Positions 45,113 through 54,249 of a stretch of DNA of 64,000 nt are shown here, in pieces (within the stretch, counting starts at the first letter, position 1; each line of letters opens with the position of its first letter). This DNA is from Paenibacillus_S vulneris. Lineage in GTDB: Bacteria; Bacillota; Bacilli; Paenibacillales; NBRC-103111. Both the position numbers and the translations under genes were made by a program. The DNA is taken from assembly GCF_039543185.1 (NCBI RefSeq), contig NZ_BAABJG010000021.1, positions 1-64,000 on the forward strand, read 5' to 3'. Below the pieces are notes generated by a model. The model ran no database searches, had not been told where the DNA came from, and was given only the letters and a program-made list of their open reading frames with translations.

Positions 45113-46760
45113 ACCAGGTAACGATTCCCTTCGACCCCGCTCCCGGATTGTTCAACATCTCCATAACCGGAACCGTATAGGCCACAAGGACAAGAACTAC
45201 AATCACGCCGACCCATACTCCCCAGCGCTCGAAGATCGCCGGGGTTTGCTCCGCCGTATCCCGCACTTCGGCAATCGGATACTCCGTGCTGCCCTTAGGC
45301 GCATTGAGCAGCATGATCACGTTCATGATCATCATAATGACGCCGATGAACAGGATCGTCCCTCCTATGGCCATCACTACATGATAAGGCATCCATAGAA
45401 CCGCATCCGGATGGTTCTCATAGGTCGTATAAGCGGTTCGGCGCGGTGAGCCGAGCAGCCCGGAGATGTGCATGGAGCCGGACATGAAGAACATCCCGGC
45501 CAGCCAGACGATAGTCTGGGCTATCCCCAGCTTATGCATCAAAGGCGTCAGGACACGCCCTGTCAATGCAGGCAGCAGCCAATAGGTCACTCCGAAGAAG
45601 GTGAGCGCGACACTTGTTGCAACGGTCAGATGGAAGTGCCCCGTCACCCACAGCGTATTATGAACGACCATGTTCATTTGGTTACTTGCATTGATCAGAC
45701 CTCCTGCACCGGCCGGAATAAAGATGAGCATGCCCATGAAAGGAGCGAAGAAACGCACGTCCTTCCAAGGAAGCTTCTTCAGCCATCCGAATAACCCGGT
45801 TGCCCCGACTGACCGCCCATGCAGCTCAAAGGTGGCGAACAGTGAGAAGGCTGTCATGAGAGAAGGCACGACAACCATAAAGGTAAGAACCACCTGCACG
45901 TATTTCCATACCGACGAAATCCCCGGCTCCATCAGCTGATGGTGAAATCCGACGGGAATGGAGAACAAGAGCAGCATGATAAAAGCCAACCGCGCAAGCG
46001 CATCGCTGAACATTTTGCCGCCGATAATTTTGGGAATCACAACATACCAGCACATATAGGCTGGGAGCAGCCAGAAATAAACGAGCGGATGGCCGAAGTA
46101 CCAGAATAAAGTACGGCTCAGCACCACGTTCACCGTTTCTACCCAACCGAACGACCAAGGGATCAGCATGAACAAGACTTCGATAGCGACGCCGATCGTG
46201 GCAATAAGCCACATCAGCATGGTCACGACAGCCATGAAGCCAAATAGCGGGGACATGCGGCCGCCATGCGTTTTTTTCCAATACCGATACTGGATAAATA
46301 TCCCAAAACCACTCATCCAGCTGCCTACTACAACTAAAACCAGAGCGACATAAAACCATGGCGATGCCTTCATCGGAGCATAGAACGTATACAGCACCGT
46401 CGCTTTATTCAACAAAATCATGATTGTGGCAAGAATCGTACCCGACGTCATCAGTCCGTACCCGAGCCATCCTAGCGATCTGGCAATCGGCAGCAGGCGG
46501 CCTCCCATCGTTTTAGCCACGCCGGAGTACAGAAACCCGATGATGAAATACGTGGTAAAAATAAGCGCCATCAGCACGCCATGCGCAGTAAGCAGCTGGT
46601 AATATCCGATTTCGTACGGCAGCTTAATAGCTCCGCCTCGTACCAGGCCTTGCAGCACGCCGGCTACTCCCCCCAGCAGAAGAGCCAGAAATGCGAATAA
46701 TACATGCGCGAGCACTAGCGCTGAATCACGGCGGTCGAATTCTTTTATCTCGTTACTCAT
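45111..46760 (-). CDS. ba3-type (B-family) heme-copper oxidase subunit I
   Basis: Catalytic subunit of a terminal oxidase that reduces oxygen to water and pumps protons. The 549-residue protein has about 13 membrane segments. The low-spin heme His is in LLTAHGVLMAL, the CuB ligands are in FWYFGHPLVYFWLLP (His and the cross-linking Tyr four residues later) and FHHQ, and the heme His pair is in VTGHFHLTV. The HPLVYFWLLPAY form is like Thermus ba3 enzymes, not the HPEVY of A-family caa3 or aa3 oxidases, so it belongs to family B. It follows subunits IIa and II. A 90-base gap before it holds a perfect TGTGA-N6-TCACA box. Confidence 0.93.
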   Translation of the reverse strand: MSNEIKEFDRRDSALVLAHVLFAFLALLLGGVAGVLQGLVRGGAIKLPYEIGYYQLLTAHGVLMALIFTTYFIIGFLYSGVAKTMGGRLLPIARSLGWLGYGLMTSGTILATIMILLNKATVLYTFYAPMKASPWFYVALVLVVVGSWMSGFGIFIQYRYWKKTHGGRMSPLFGFMAVVTMLMWLIATIGVAIEVLFMLIPWSFGWVETVNVVLSRTLFWYFGHPLVYFWLLPAYMCWYVVIPKIIGGKMFSDALARLAFIMLLLFSIPVGFHHQLMEPGISSVWKYVQVVLTFMVVVPSLMTAFSLFATFELHGRSVGATGLFGWLKKLPWKDVRFFAPFMGMLIFIPAGAGGLINASNQMNMVVHNTLWVTGHFHLTVATSVALTFFGVTYWLLPALTGRVLTPLMHKLGIAQTIVWLAGMFFMSGSMHISGLLGSPRRTAYTTYENHPDAVLWMPYHVVMAIGGTILFIGVIMMIMNVIMLLNAPKGSTEYPIAEVRDTAEQTPAIFERWGVWVGVIVVLVLVAYTVPVMEMLNNPGAGSKGIVTW

Positions 46761-46796
46761 TTTGATAACACTCCTTTACAATCACTGCCCGCTTAT

Positions 46797-46812
46797 TGTG
46801 ATCTTTTTCACA
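46797..46812. promoter_or_regulatory. Perfect Crp/Fnr-type box before oxidase subunit I
   Basis: TGTGATCTTTTTCACA is a perfect TGTGA-N6-TCACA palindrome, the B. subtilis Fnr and E. coli Crp site form. It lies between subunits II and I, only 37 bases before the subunit I ATG. That leaves no room for class II activation with a leader, so it may instead repress or act from a distance. Confidence 0.5.
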
Positions 46813-46850
46813 TAACAGGAATCAGACATAGAGCTGTTTCCTGCAACGTA

Positions 46851-47336
46851 CTATTTGACAATAATTCTTGTCTGCATCATTTCGTGCGCCGCACCGCAGT
46901 ACTCATTGCACAGTACCAAATATTCCCCCGGCTTGGTGAACTTGTAGGTCAAATGGTTGATTTCTCCTGGAACCACCATCATGTTTACATTCGTTCCCGG
47001 AATTTGAAATCCGTGTACAACATCCTTGCTTGTCATGTGAAAATGCACGGTAGCTCCGGCGGGGATCTCCATTTTCTCCGGCCCATAGCCGAAAGCAAAC
47101 GCCAGCATGTACGCATCATACTCATTGTCTCCGATTTTCTTCAAGCCCGGTTCGTTGAATGGCGCCGTCTGGTCCACCGTCTCCGGATCTACGACTTCAC
47201 GGTGATGGCCGGATGCATGGTCCCCCGGAGGCTGCGCTCCCAGGGCAAAAGCTCCGACCCCCAGCACGATCAAAAACACACCCAGCATCGAGACGCCGAC
47301 CGTTAACCAAATTTTCTCCAGCTTGTGCATATGCAT
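46851..47336 (-). CDS. ba3-type oxidase subunit II (CuA)
   Basis: A 161-residue subunit with one N-terminal membrane segment and an outside cupredoxin domain. The CuA site is visible: His in DVVHGFQ, then CNEYCGAAHEMM with two Cys, Glu, His and Met. It takes electrons from a cytochrome c or similar donor and passes them to subunit I. The short length with a single membrane anchor fits B-family enzymes. It starts 27 bases after the subunit IIa stop codon. Confidence 0.93.
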   Translation of the reverse strand: MHMHKLEKIWLTVGVSMLGVFLIVLGVGAFALGAQPPGDHASGHHREVVDPETVDQTAPFNEPGLKKIGDNEYDAYMLAFAFGYGPEKMEIPAGATVHFHMTSKDVVHGFQIPGTNVNMMVVPGEINHLTYKFTKPGEYLVLCNEYCGAAHEMMQTRIIVK

Positions 47337-47363
47337 CCATCTTCAATCCCTTCCACGAAATGA

Positions 47364-47495
47364 TTACCCCCGAGCAGCAAACAATACGAATACGCCGACC
47401 CAGCTCAATATCAGAAAAGCAGCCAGCAGCATGACCGATACGAACGTCCCCTTCAGCTTGGTATCGTCTGCCGATTTTGAATCCTTGAGCTCCAT
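47364..47495 (-). CDS. ba3-type oxidase subunit IIa (43 residues)
   Basis: A very short gene read directly from the sequence. The ATG at 47495 has a strong GGGGGAGGAAG site. The product of 43 residues starts MELKDSKSADD and continues into one hydrophobic segment (about 17-40, V-M-L-L-A-A-F-L-I-L-S-W-V) and ends A-A-R-G. Subunit IIa of ba3 oxidases is a single helix that replaces the second membrane helix missing from subunit II; size, topology and position just before subunit II fit this. It is easily missed by gene finders. Confidence 0.85.
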   Translation of the reverse strand: MELKDSKSADDTKLKGTFVSVMLLAAFLILSWVGVFVLFAARG

Positions 47496-47533
47496 CACGC
47501 TTCCTCCCCCTTCGGATGTTAACTTCTGTGTTC

Positions 47534-47576
47534 ATTGTAAAAGCAAGGCTGCAAGCCCACTATGAGCAAAGTCACA
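47534..47576 (-). promoter_or_regulatory. Crp/Fnr-like box and -10 element before oxidase operon
   Basis: On the minus strand TGTGACTTTGCTCATA (47561-47576) matches TGTGA-N6-TCACA with one mismatch. A TACAAT -10 element lies at 47534-47539. The start of transcription would be near 47527, putting the box centre at about -41.5, the place for class II activation by Fnr or Crp proteins. The leader to the subunit IIa ATG is about 32 bases. Confidence 0.55.
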
Positions 47577-47663
47577 AGCGATCCGCCGGAAATCGTGAAC
47601 ATTTTATGTACGGAAAAAGTATTTTGCAGGAAAGACCGAACATGCTCAGCTCTGGGTAAAATG

Positions 47664-47697
47664 AAAAAAGACATTCGGACTCTTCATCCAAATGTCT
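47664..47697 (-). terminator. Terminator after peptide ABC operon
   Basis: On the minus strand AGACATT and AATGTCT, extended by partly paired bases, form a hairpin followed by six T residues. It lies 21 bases after the last gene of the peptide transporter operon. Confidence 0.8.
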
Positions 47698-47717
47698 CTT
47701 CAGGTAATAACGGCGGT

Positions 47718-48599
47718 TTAACGCGAATCGAAGGCGCTGCGCAGTCCATCGCCGATAAAGTTAAAGCACATGATCGTCAGGAATATCATGAAGCCCGGAA
47801 TGATAGGATACCATGGCGCCTTGGTCATGATCGTCAAGCTTTGGGCGCTTTGCAGCAGGTTCCCCCAGCTGGCCGTCGGTGGCTGAATCCCTAGACCGAG
47901 GAAGCTCAGGCTCGATTCCGTCAAAATCATCGAACCCATCTGCAGCGTAGCAGAGATAATGACCGGCGCAATCGCGTTAGGCAAAATGTGCACGAAGATG
48001 ATCCGGAAGTCGGACATTCCGATCGTTCGGGCCGCATCGACGAATTCCCGGTTTTTGATCGACATGATCTGTCCCCGCAGCAATCGCGCTTTCCCCATCC
48101 AGCCGAAGGCGACGAACACGACGATAATGTTGAACAGACTCGGCTTCAGGATCGTCACCACTGTAATCAGGACGAAAAATTGCGGGAATGCCAGCAGCAC
48201 ATCGACCAGACGCATCAGAATGCTGTCGACACGCCCGCCGTAATATCCGGCTAAAGCTCCGACGGTCACCCCGATGATGACGTTGAATACGACGGAGAAA
48301 ATGCCTACGGACAAAGATACTCTGGCCCCGTACAGAACCCGGCTTAATAAGTCGCGTCCCAAATCATCCGTTCCGAACCAATGCTCCTTGCTCGGAGGCT
48401 TCAGCCGGTTCATCAAGTCCTGGTCCGCCGGGTCATACGGAGCGATAACCGGAGCCAGCAGCGCCAGCAGGATTAACACGGCCATAATAACCAGGCTGAT
48501 TAACGCCAGACGGTTGCTCTTGAACCGTTCCCATGCGCGATTTCTCGGCTGGGCGGATACGTTCACGGTTGAATTGTTTGTGGTTACGGCTGCATTCAT
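47718..48599 (-). CDS. Peptide ABC transporter permease (OppC/DppC-like)
   Basis: A 293-residue permease, the last gene of a five-gene unit. It has six membrane segments, an N-terminal tail ending in WERFKSNRLALISLVIMAVL, and the RTIGMSDFRIIFVHILPN loop that contacts the ATPase. HWFGTDDLGRDLLSRVLYGAR is the family hallmark. It pairs with the OppB/DppB-like permease, which ends three bases upstream. Confidence 0.94.
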   Translation of the reverse strand: MNAAVTTNNSTVNVSAQPRNRAWERFKSNRLALISLVIMAVLILLALLAPVIAPYDPADQDLMNRLKPPSKEHWFGTDDLGRDLLSRVLYGARVSLSVGIFSVVFNVIIGVTVGALAGYYGGRVDSILMRLVDVLLAFPQFFVLITVVTILKPSLFNIIVVFVAFGWMGKARLLRGQIMSIKNREFVDAARTIGMSDFRIIFVHILPNAIAPVIISATLQMGSMILTESSLSFLGLGIQPPTASWGNLLQSAQSLTIMTKAPWYPIIPGFMIFLTIMCFNFIGDGLRSAFDSR

Positions 48600-48602
48600 C
48601 GG

Positions 48603-49574
48603 TTACACCTTCGCTTCATTTTTACTGTAGCTCACCCGTGGATCCAGGAGAGCATAGGATAAGTCGGCCAGTATGCTGCCGAGCACATAAAGAAAGGCTA
48701 CCAGCGTCGTTACGGCAAAAATGACCGGATAGTCACGCTGGAAGGCCGCCTCGGTGAAGAGACGTCCCATGCCCGGAATGCTGAAAATGGTTTCCACGAT
48801 GACGGAGCCCGCGAAAAAATGAGGCAAAGATAGACCGAACAATGTAATAAGCGGAATCATTGCATTTCTCAAGCCGTGGAACGAAAGAATCCGGCCGTCC
48901 CGAAGCCCCTTGGCCTTTGCCGTACGCATATAGTCCTGATTGATCACTTCCAGCATGCTGGAGCGCACATAACGAATCCAGACGGCAACCTCCGAGCAGG
49001 CGATGGTGAATACAGGCAGGACCAAATGCAGCGCCCGGTCCGATAAGCTGAACGGAGCGTTGATCGTCTGCAGCCCCCCGGATGGCACCCATCCGAGCCG
49101 GACTGCGAAGAACATCATCAAGAGCAGCCCCAGCCAAAATCCGGGGATGGAAATCCCGACGAAGGTGATCGCCGAGACGATCTGGTCCAATCGGGAGTTG
49201 ACCTTCACGGCACATAGGATGCCGAGCGGAACCGCTATGGCTATCGCCAGCAAAAAGCTGGTTACCGTTAACAGCAGCGTGTTCGGCAGCCGATCCCATA
49301 ACAGCTCCGATACCGGCTGGTTTTTCAGGAAGGAGGTCCCGAAATCGCCTACAGCCAGGCCGCTGATCCATTTCCAATACTGAATGTAGAGAGGCTGATC
49401 CAATCCGTAGGATTTTATCATATTCTCCTTGTCAACGGCTTTAATCGTCGGATCATCGATGTACTGAGAAAGCGGGCTGCCCGGAGCCATATGAATAATT
49501 GCAAACGAAATGATCGTAATACCGATCAGAATGGGAATGGCGTTCAGCAAACGCCTTAAGGCATAACGGGCCAC
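48603..49574 (-). CDS. Peptide ABC transporter permease (OppB/DppB-like)
   Basis: A 323-residue permease with six membrane segments. The start YALRRLLNAIPILIGITIIS and the loop YMRTAKAKGLRDGRILSFHG are typical of DppB/OppB. It lies 43 bases after the receptor gene and three bases before the second permease gene, so the two are surely co-translated. Confidence 0.94.
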   Translation of the reverse strand: MARYALRRLLNAIPILIGITIISFAIIHMAPGSPLSQYIDDPTIKAVDKENMIKSYGLDQPLYIQYWKWISGLAVGDFGTSFLKNQPVSELLWDRLPNTLLLTVTSFLLAIAIAVPLGILCAVKVNSRLDQIVSAITFVGISIPGFWLGLLLMMFFAVRLGWVPSGGLQTINAPFSLSDRALHLVLPVFTIACSEVAVWIRYVRSSMLEVINQDYMRTAKAKGLRDGRILSFHGLRNAMIPLITLFGLSLPHFFAGSVIVETIFSIPGMGRLFTEAAFQRDYPVIFAVTTLVAFLYVLGSILADLSYALLDPRVSYSKNEAKV

Positions 49575-49617
49575 CGGAGGTCACTTCTTTCATTATAATT
49601 TCAAAATCACGTCTCGA

Positions 49618-51279
49618 TTATTTGGTAAAATACCACTTCTGAACCTCTTTCAAGTTATCGCGGGCCGGATTGAACCCTTCCAGATTGCTTGGATAAGCCA
49701 TGGTCACGGTAGGAGAGTACAAGAAGGTATAAGGCTGATCCTCAGCGATCAGGGCATCAATTTTACCGAGAAGCTCTTTGCGCTTGTTCAGATCAAAGGT
49801 TCTCAAGTCCTCATCGATCAGCTTGTCGACCTCAGGGTTGTTATAAGTGATGTAGTTCGAGCCGCCCTCAACCATGGAGGAATGCCAGATGCTCTTTGGA
49901 TTCGGATCTCCGGAGATGCTCCAGCCGTGGAACAAAGCAACGAAGTTTTTGCCGGACCAGTTTTTCGTGAATGCGGAGCCTTCTACCACGCGTGGCTGTA
50001 CGCTGACGCCGACCTTTTTCAGCTGCTGCTGAATTACGGTTACTGCTTTCTCCCGTACCTTGTTTCCTTGAACCGTTTGCATTTCAAACTCGAATTTTTG
50101 ACCATTTTTGTCCAAAATCCCATCGCCGTCGCTGTCCTTCCAGCCTGCTTCCTCCAACAGCTTCTTCGCCTTTTCCGGATCGTACGGGAATTTAGGGACG
50201 TTATCCGTGAAGTTCCAGTAGGAAGGAGACGTTTGGCTGTTCACCAGCTTGCCTTGGCCCTCCGCCACATTGTCCACGATCCCTTGGCGGTCAATCGCCA
50301 TCGTCAGCGCTTGGCGCACTTTTTTATCCTGGAACAGCGGATTGGTCAAATTCCAGGCCACGAACTGGTATTGGCCCGTACCGATGCCTTTTTGCAGCTT
50401 GATTTTGCCAGATGTCTTGGCGAACTGCTCGATCGCCTGCAAGTTATCGGCAGGAACGGCAATCACATTAATTTCGCCGGTTTGCAGCTGTGCCATCATC
50501 GCATTGGCGTCGGGAATAATTTTGGCCGTTACCTTCTCGACGGAAGGCTTGCCGCCATAGTAGTTCTCATTGCGAACGAAGCGCAGGTATTGGCCTTGCT
50601 TCCACTCCTCCAGCTTGTATGCACCCGAGCCGACAGGCTGCTTGAAGAACGCCGACTTCTCCATATCCTTAATCGCTACATCCTTCAGCAGATGCTGCGG
50701 CAGAATGTTATAGATCATCATGTCGATATAACCGGCATTGGGCTCACTGAATGTGAACTTCACCGTCGTATCGTCCACCTTTTCGACCTTGGTCACTTTC
50801 GTAAACGGCGCTTTGCGTGGCCCTTTGTATTCCGGATTAATCGGGATGTTGTAAGTAAATACGACGTCGTCCGCCGTAACCGGCTTGCCGTCCGTAAACT
50901 TGGCGTCGTTGCGGATTTTCACGGTCATTTCCAGCTTGTTGTCCGAAAATTGCGGTTGGCCGACCGCCAGATCCGGCACGATATTTTGCTTCTCGTCAAA
51001 ACGGTACAGCGTACTGAACACCAGCTCGATCATTTCGCTGGAGGTTGTCGTCGTTGCCCAAAAACGGATGAAGCCTTGGGGCTCCGACAAGTATGCCGTC
51101 GTAATTTCCCCGCCGTCGATCTTCTCCTTACTGGATGCCGTTGCCGCCGGATCGGCAGGCTTGTCCGTTGCTTGGGTGCCCGCTCCTCCGCCTGACGTAC
51201 AGGCTGATAATAAGAGCGTCGCGCTCATGACCGCAGCAAGAGCGATGCTGCCGGCTTTACCGAATGGTTTTTTCATCAA
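49618..51279 (-). CDS. Peptide ABC transporter substrate-binding lipoprotein
   Basis: A 553-residue family 5 receptor (OppA/DppE type). A lipoprotein signal with lipobox LLLSAC precedes a Gly/Thr-rich linker. The mature part shows KIRNDAKFTDGKPVTADDVV and KVRQALTMAIDRQGIVD, standard for the family. It binds peptides or similar solutes outside the cell and lies between the ATPase and permease genes. The ligand is not evident from sequence. Confidence 0.94.
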   Translation of the reverse strand: MMKKPFGKAGSIALAAVMSATLLLSACTSGGGAGTQATDKPADPAATASSKEKIDGGEITTAYLSEPQGFIRFWATTTTSSEMIELVFSTLYRFDEKQNIVPDLAVGQPQFSDNKLEMTVKIRNDAKFTDGKPVTADDVVFTYNIPINPEYKGPRKAPFTKVTKVEKVDDTTVKFTFSEPNAGYIDMMIYNILPQHLLKDVAIKDMEKSAFFKQPVGSGAYKLEEWKQGQYLRFVRNENYYGGKPSVEKVTAKIIPDANAMMAQLQTGEINVIAVPADNLQAIEQFAKTSGKIKLQKGIGTGQYQFVAWNLTNPLFQDKKVRQALTMAIDRQGIVDNVAEGQGKLVNSQTSPSYWNFTDNVPKFPYDPEKAKKLLEEAGWKDSDGDGILDKNGQKFEFEMQTVQGNKVREKAVTVIQQQLKKVGVSVQPRVVEGSAFTKNWSGKNFVALFHGWSISGDPNPKSIWHSSMVEGGSNYITYNNPEVDKLIDEDLRTFDLNKRKELLGKIDALIAEDQPYTFLYSPTVTMAYPSNLEGFNPARDNLKEVQKWYFTK

Positions 51280-51321
51280 ATGGATACCCCTTTCTTGTCA
51301 TAACCTGGTACTGGATAAGAT

Positions 51322-52278
51322 TTATATGAAATGGCACGAGGCATAATGGCCCGGCTCCCATTCCCTGAAAGCTGGCTTCTCCGTCCGGCACCGTTCCGCT
51401 GCATGGGGACAGCGGGGATGGAAGGAACAGCCTGAAGGCGGGTTCGCTGCATTCGGCACCTCCCCCTTCAAAATAATCCGCTCCCGCTTCGAATCCATGG
51501 CCGGCTCGGGGACCGATGACAGCAATGCTTGCGTATACGGATGCTGCGGACGGTCGAACAGCTGGTCCCTGTTGGCCAGCTCCACAATCTGACCCAAATA
51601 CATCACCGCGACCTGGTCGGAAATATGCCGGACGACGCTCAAATTATGGGAAATGAACAGATACGCTACCCGGGTTTTCTCCTGCATTTCCCCAAGCAGA
51701 TTCACAATTTGAGCCTGAATCGATACGTCAAGCGCAGATACGGGCTCGTCCGCCACAATAAGCTTTGGATTTAGCGAAACAGCACGGGCGATGGCAATAC
51801 GCTGTCTCTGTCCTCCGGAGAACTCATGCGGGTACAATCTGGCTGTTTGGGCGCTGAGACCTACCATCTCCAGCAGCTGCTCCGACCGTTTCATGGCCTC
51901 CTTCCAGCTGAGTCCGCCTTGCACGACCAATGGTTCGGCAATCGCTTTCCCTACCGATATTCTCGGATTCAGCGATGCATAGGGGTCCTGAAACACGCAC
52001 TGCATATCTTTGCGGACCGATTTGAGCTGCCGCTGGCTCCATTGGCCGATGGATTGTCCCTGAAACCAAATTTCACCATCGGTCAAATCCATCAAGCGCA
52101 AAGCCAACCTGCCTACCGTCGATTTCCCGCAGCCGGATTCTCCTACGATACCAAGCGTCTCCCCGACGTTAACGGTAAAGCTGACCCCGTCTACGGCTTT
52201 GACTGCTCCCTTGCTCAAGTTTCCACCGATTCCAAAATACTTTTTTAATCCTTTTATTTCTAAAAGCGGTGCGCTCAC
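51322..52278 (-). CDS. Peptide ABC transporter ATPase (OppF/DppF-like)
   Basis: A 318-residue ATPase. Walker A is GESGCGKST, the signature motif is FSGGQRQRIAIARA and Walker B is LIVADEPVSALD. The C-terminal oligopeptide domain has HPRCPHAAERC, a cysteine-containing segment that in relatives binds an iron-sulfur cluster. The start is GTG at 52278 with a GGGGGA site. It forms a heterodimer with the upstream ATPase. Confidence 0.94.
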   Translation of the reverse strand: MSAPLLEIKGLKKYFGIGGNLSKGAVKAVDGVSFTVNVGETLGIVGESGCGKSTVGRLALRLMDLTDGEIWFQGQSIGQWSQRQLKSVRKDMQCVFQDPYASLNPRISVGKAIAEPLVVQGGLSWKEAMKRSEQLLEMVGLSAQTARLYPHEFSGGQRQRIAIARAVSLNPKLIVADEPVSALDVSIQAQIVNLLGEMQEKTRVAYLFISHNLSVVRHISDQVAVMYLGQIVELANRDQLFDRPQHPYTQALLSSVPEPAMDSKRERIILKGEVPNAANPPSGCSFHPRCPHAAERCRTEKPAFREWEPGHYASCHFI

Positions 52279-52304
52279 GTTCCGTCATCCCCCTTTGAAA
52301 ATAG

Positions 52305-53282
52305 CTAAACCAGCAGGCACCGGACTTGATGGCCGCTGCCGATGTCCTTCAGCTCAGGCTGCCGTTCACGGCATTCCGCCAACACCTGCGGACAGCGGTC
52401 GGCGAACCTGCAGCCTGCCGGGAAAGAGCCGGCCGGCGGCACGTTGCCGGGAATAGGAACCAGCTTCTCGATCGTACCTTGCATGCGGGGCGTGGACTGC
52501 AGCAAACCGTTCGTGTATGGATGCTTCGCTCCCGTAAAAATCGTCCTGACGTCTGCGGTCTCCACTATTTGACCGGCATACATGACGATAACCCGATCCG
52601 CCATCTCGGCGACAACGCCCAGATCATGCGTGATAAACAAGACCGACATGTCGGTCTCTTGCAGCAGCTGGCGAATCAAGTCCAACACCTGGGCCTGGAT
52701 CGTTACATCCAGCGCCGTTGTAGGCTCGTCAGCAATGAGGAGATTCGGCTTGCATGCCATCGCCATCGCCAGCATGACGCGCTGGCGCATTCCTCCCGAC
52801 AGCCGGTGCGGGTATTCCTTGCGAATGCGGCTCGGCTCCGGGAAGCCTACGCGCCGCAGCCAATCCTCAGCAGTTGCAATCGCTTCTTCCTTCGAAGCGT
52901 TCAAATGCCGGCTGATCGCTTCCGTCAGCTGGGTTCCGATAGTTAGAACCGGATTCAGCGAAGTCATCGGCTCCTGGAAGATCATCGCGATTTCACGGCC
53001 CCTTATCCGGGACATCTCGCGCTTGTTCAGGCCGATCAGATTGCGGCCTTCCAGCCTCACCTCGCCTTGAGCGATTTCTCCGACTCTTGGCAGCAGCTGC
53101 ATGATCGATAAGGAGGTCATGCTTTTGCCGCAGCCGGACTCGCCGACCAAGGCTACGACTTCATTTTTGCCGATTTCAAAATCAATACCGTCGACAACGG
53201 TCAATTCGCGCTTCTTGTCTCTTATGACGGTTTTCAAAGATTTTACTTCCAAGATCGCCTCGGACAGGGGGATCACCCTCAC
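52305..53282 (-). CDS. Peptide ABC transporter ATPase (OppD/DppD-like)
   Basis: A 325-residue ATPase, the first gene of the operon. Walker A is GESGCGKSM, the signature is LSGGMRQRVMLAMA and Walker B is LLIADEPTTALD. The Cys-rich C-terminal part has CRFADRCPQVLAEC. The start is uncertain: GTG at 53282 is the longest choice, and a TTG 30 bases later has a better GAGG site. Confidence 0.93.
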   Translation of the reverse strand: MRVIPLSEAILEVKSLKTVIRDKKRELTVVDGIDFEIGKNEVVALVGESGCGKSMTSLSIMQLLPRVGEIAQGEVRLEGRNLIGLNKREMSRIRGREIAMIFQEPMTSLNPVLTIGTQLTEAISRHLNASKEEAIATAEDWLRRVGFPEPSRIRKEYPHRLSGGMRQRVMLAMAMACKPNLLIADEPTTALDVTIQAQVLDLIRQLLQETDMSVLFITHDLGVVAEMADRVIVMYAGQIVETADVRTIFTGAKHPYTNGLLQSTPRMQGTIEKLVPIPGNVPPAGSFPAGCRFADRCPQVLAECRERQPELKDIGSGHQVRCLLV

Positions 53283-53624
53283 TTCAAATTCAGGATCATT
53301 TTTCTTGTAACGGAAAAATTATGTAATTCGTATTGTCTTCTATTTTATGGTTAATTGACCAAGTTGTCATTAAAAATATTAAAAATTTCTTTATAAAAAT
53401 GAGATAAACCCAATGCTTCCAATACAAATCGGATTTCTTAGTTTTCGTTTTTTATGCGGATTTGTAGGTTATTACCAAAAAGTTTATAGCGAATGAATAT
53501 CGATCTGCTTCAGCCAATCTCCGATTTCCCCAATAACTGACTCCACTGTATACTACGCGAGTTCCAGATTATGCTACAATATGGGGAGACTTGTATCACT
53601 AATCATAACCTTACGGAGGAAGCT
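53283..53624. other. 342-bp gene-free divergent region
   Basis: This stretch separates the peptide ABC operon (minus) from the P-loop kinase gene (plus). It is AT-rich from about 53300 to 53480. It holds the likely operon promoter and the ribosome binding site of the plus-strand gene. No RNA gene, riboswitch or small gene was recognised. Confidence 0.6.
53342..53370 (-). promoter_or_regulatory. Sigma-A-type promoter of peptide ABC operon
   Basis: On the minus strand ATGACA (53365-53370), a 17-base spacer and TAAAAT (53342-53347) match TTGACA-N17-TATAAT at five of six bases each. The leader to the first gene would be about 50 bases. Confidence 0.5.
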
Positions 53625-54227
53625 ATGCCCAAACTCGTGTTTTTCATAGGACCTGCGGGCGCAGGAAAAACCACTCTGGCTAAGGCGCTAGCGCGACAGC
53701 ATCGTCCCGCCTTTTTCGATATGGACACGCTGCTGCGTCCGGCAGCCGAGACGATTATGACGCTATCCGGACTGGATCCTACCGATCGGGACTCCCCTGT
53801 ATACAAGAAACACTGCCGCGACCTGGGCTATCGGATCACGATGGATGCCGCCCTGGAAAACCTTGAGCTCGGAATCGACACTTATGTCGTCGGCCCGTTT
53901 ACCAAAGAAATTGAGAATGTCTCGTGGCTTGACCAGGAGCTGAATCGTATCGGAGCGGCGGCTCGCGAGGTAGAGGTAAGAGCAGTGTACGTTTATTTGC
54001 GCGACGCTTCCGTCTATCGCGAACGGATTACGGCAAGAGGCTCGGAGCTGGACGATTGGAAGCTGAACAACTGGAGCAGCTTTAGCCCGTCCTTAACGCG
54101 CAAGACGATTCAATGGGATTCTTCCGCGTGCCCGGTCCTCTACCTGGACAATTCGGAGACGTTATCCGACGCAAAGCTATCCGAGCTTGAGCGGTTTATT
54201 TATGGGGAAGAGACGACCTTCTTCTGA
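53625..54227 (+). CDS. P-loop kinase-like NTPase
   Basis: A 200-residue protein with an N-terminal Walker A motif GPAGAGKTT (residues 9-17) and a following FFDMDTLLRPA that resembles shikimate kinase or zeta-toxin-like kinases. A later YVYLRDASVYRERITARGSE would form the lid with its arginines. I cannot name the substrate. The ATG at 53625 has ACGGAGGA seven bases upstream and is chosen over an in-frame ATG 54 bases earlier. It stands alone between the peptide operon and the desaturase gene. Confidence 0.82.
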   Translation: MPKLVFFIGPAGAGKTTLAKALARQHRPAFFDMDTLLRPAAETIMTLSGLDPTDRDSPVYKKHCRDLGYRITMDAALENLELGIDTYVVGPFTKEIENVSWLDQELNRIGAAAREVEVRAVYVYLRDASVYRERITARGSELDDWKLNNWSSFSPSLTRKTIQWDSSACPVLYLDNSETLSDAKLSELERFIYGEETTFF

Positions 54228-54249
54228 CTATGGTTCGCTATAAAATACG

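Noticed and set aside
49882..51195. 437-codon plus-strand open frame opposite the peptide receptor gene
   Set aside because: An antisense artefact with no start signal; the receptor gene is certain.
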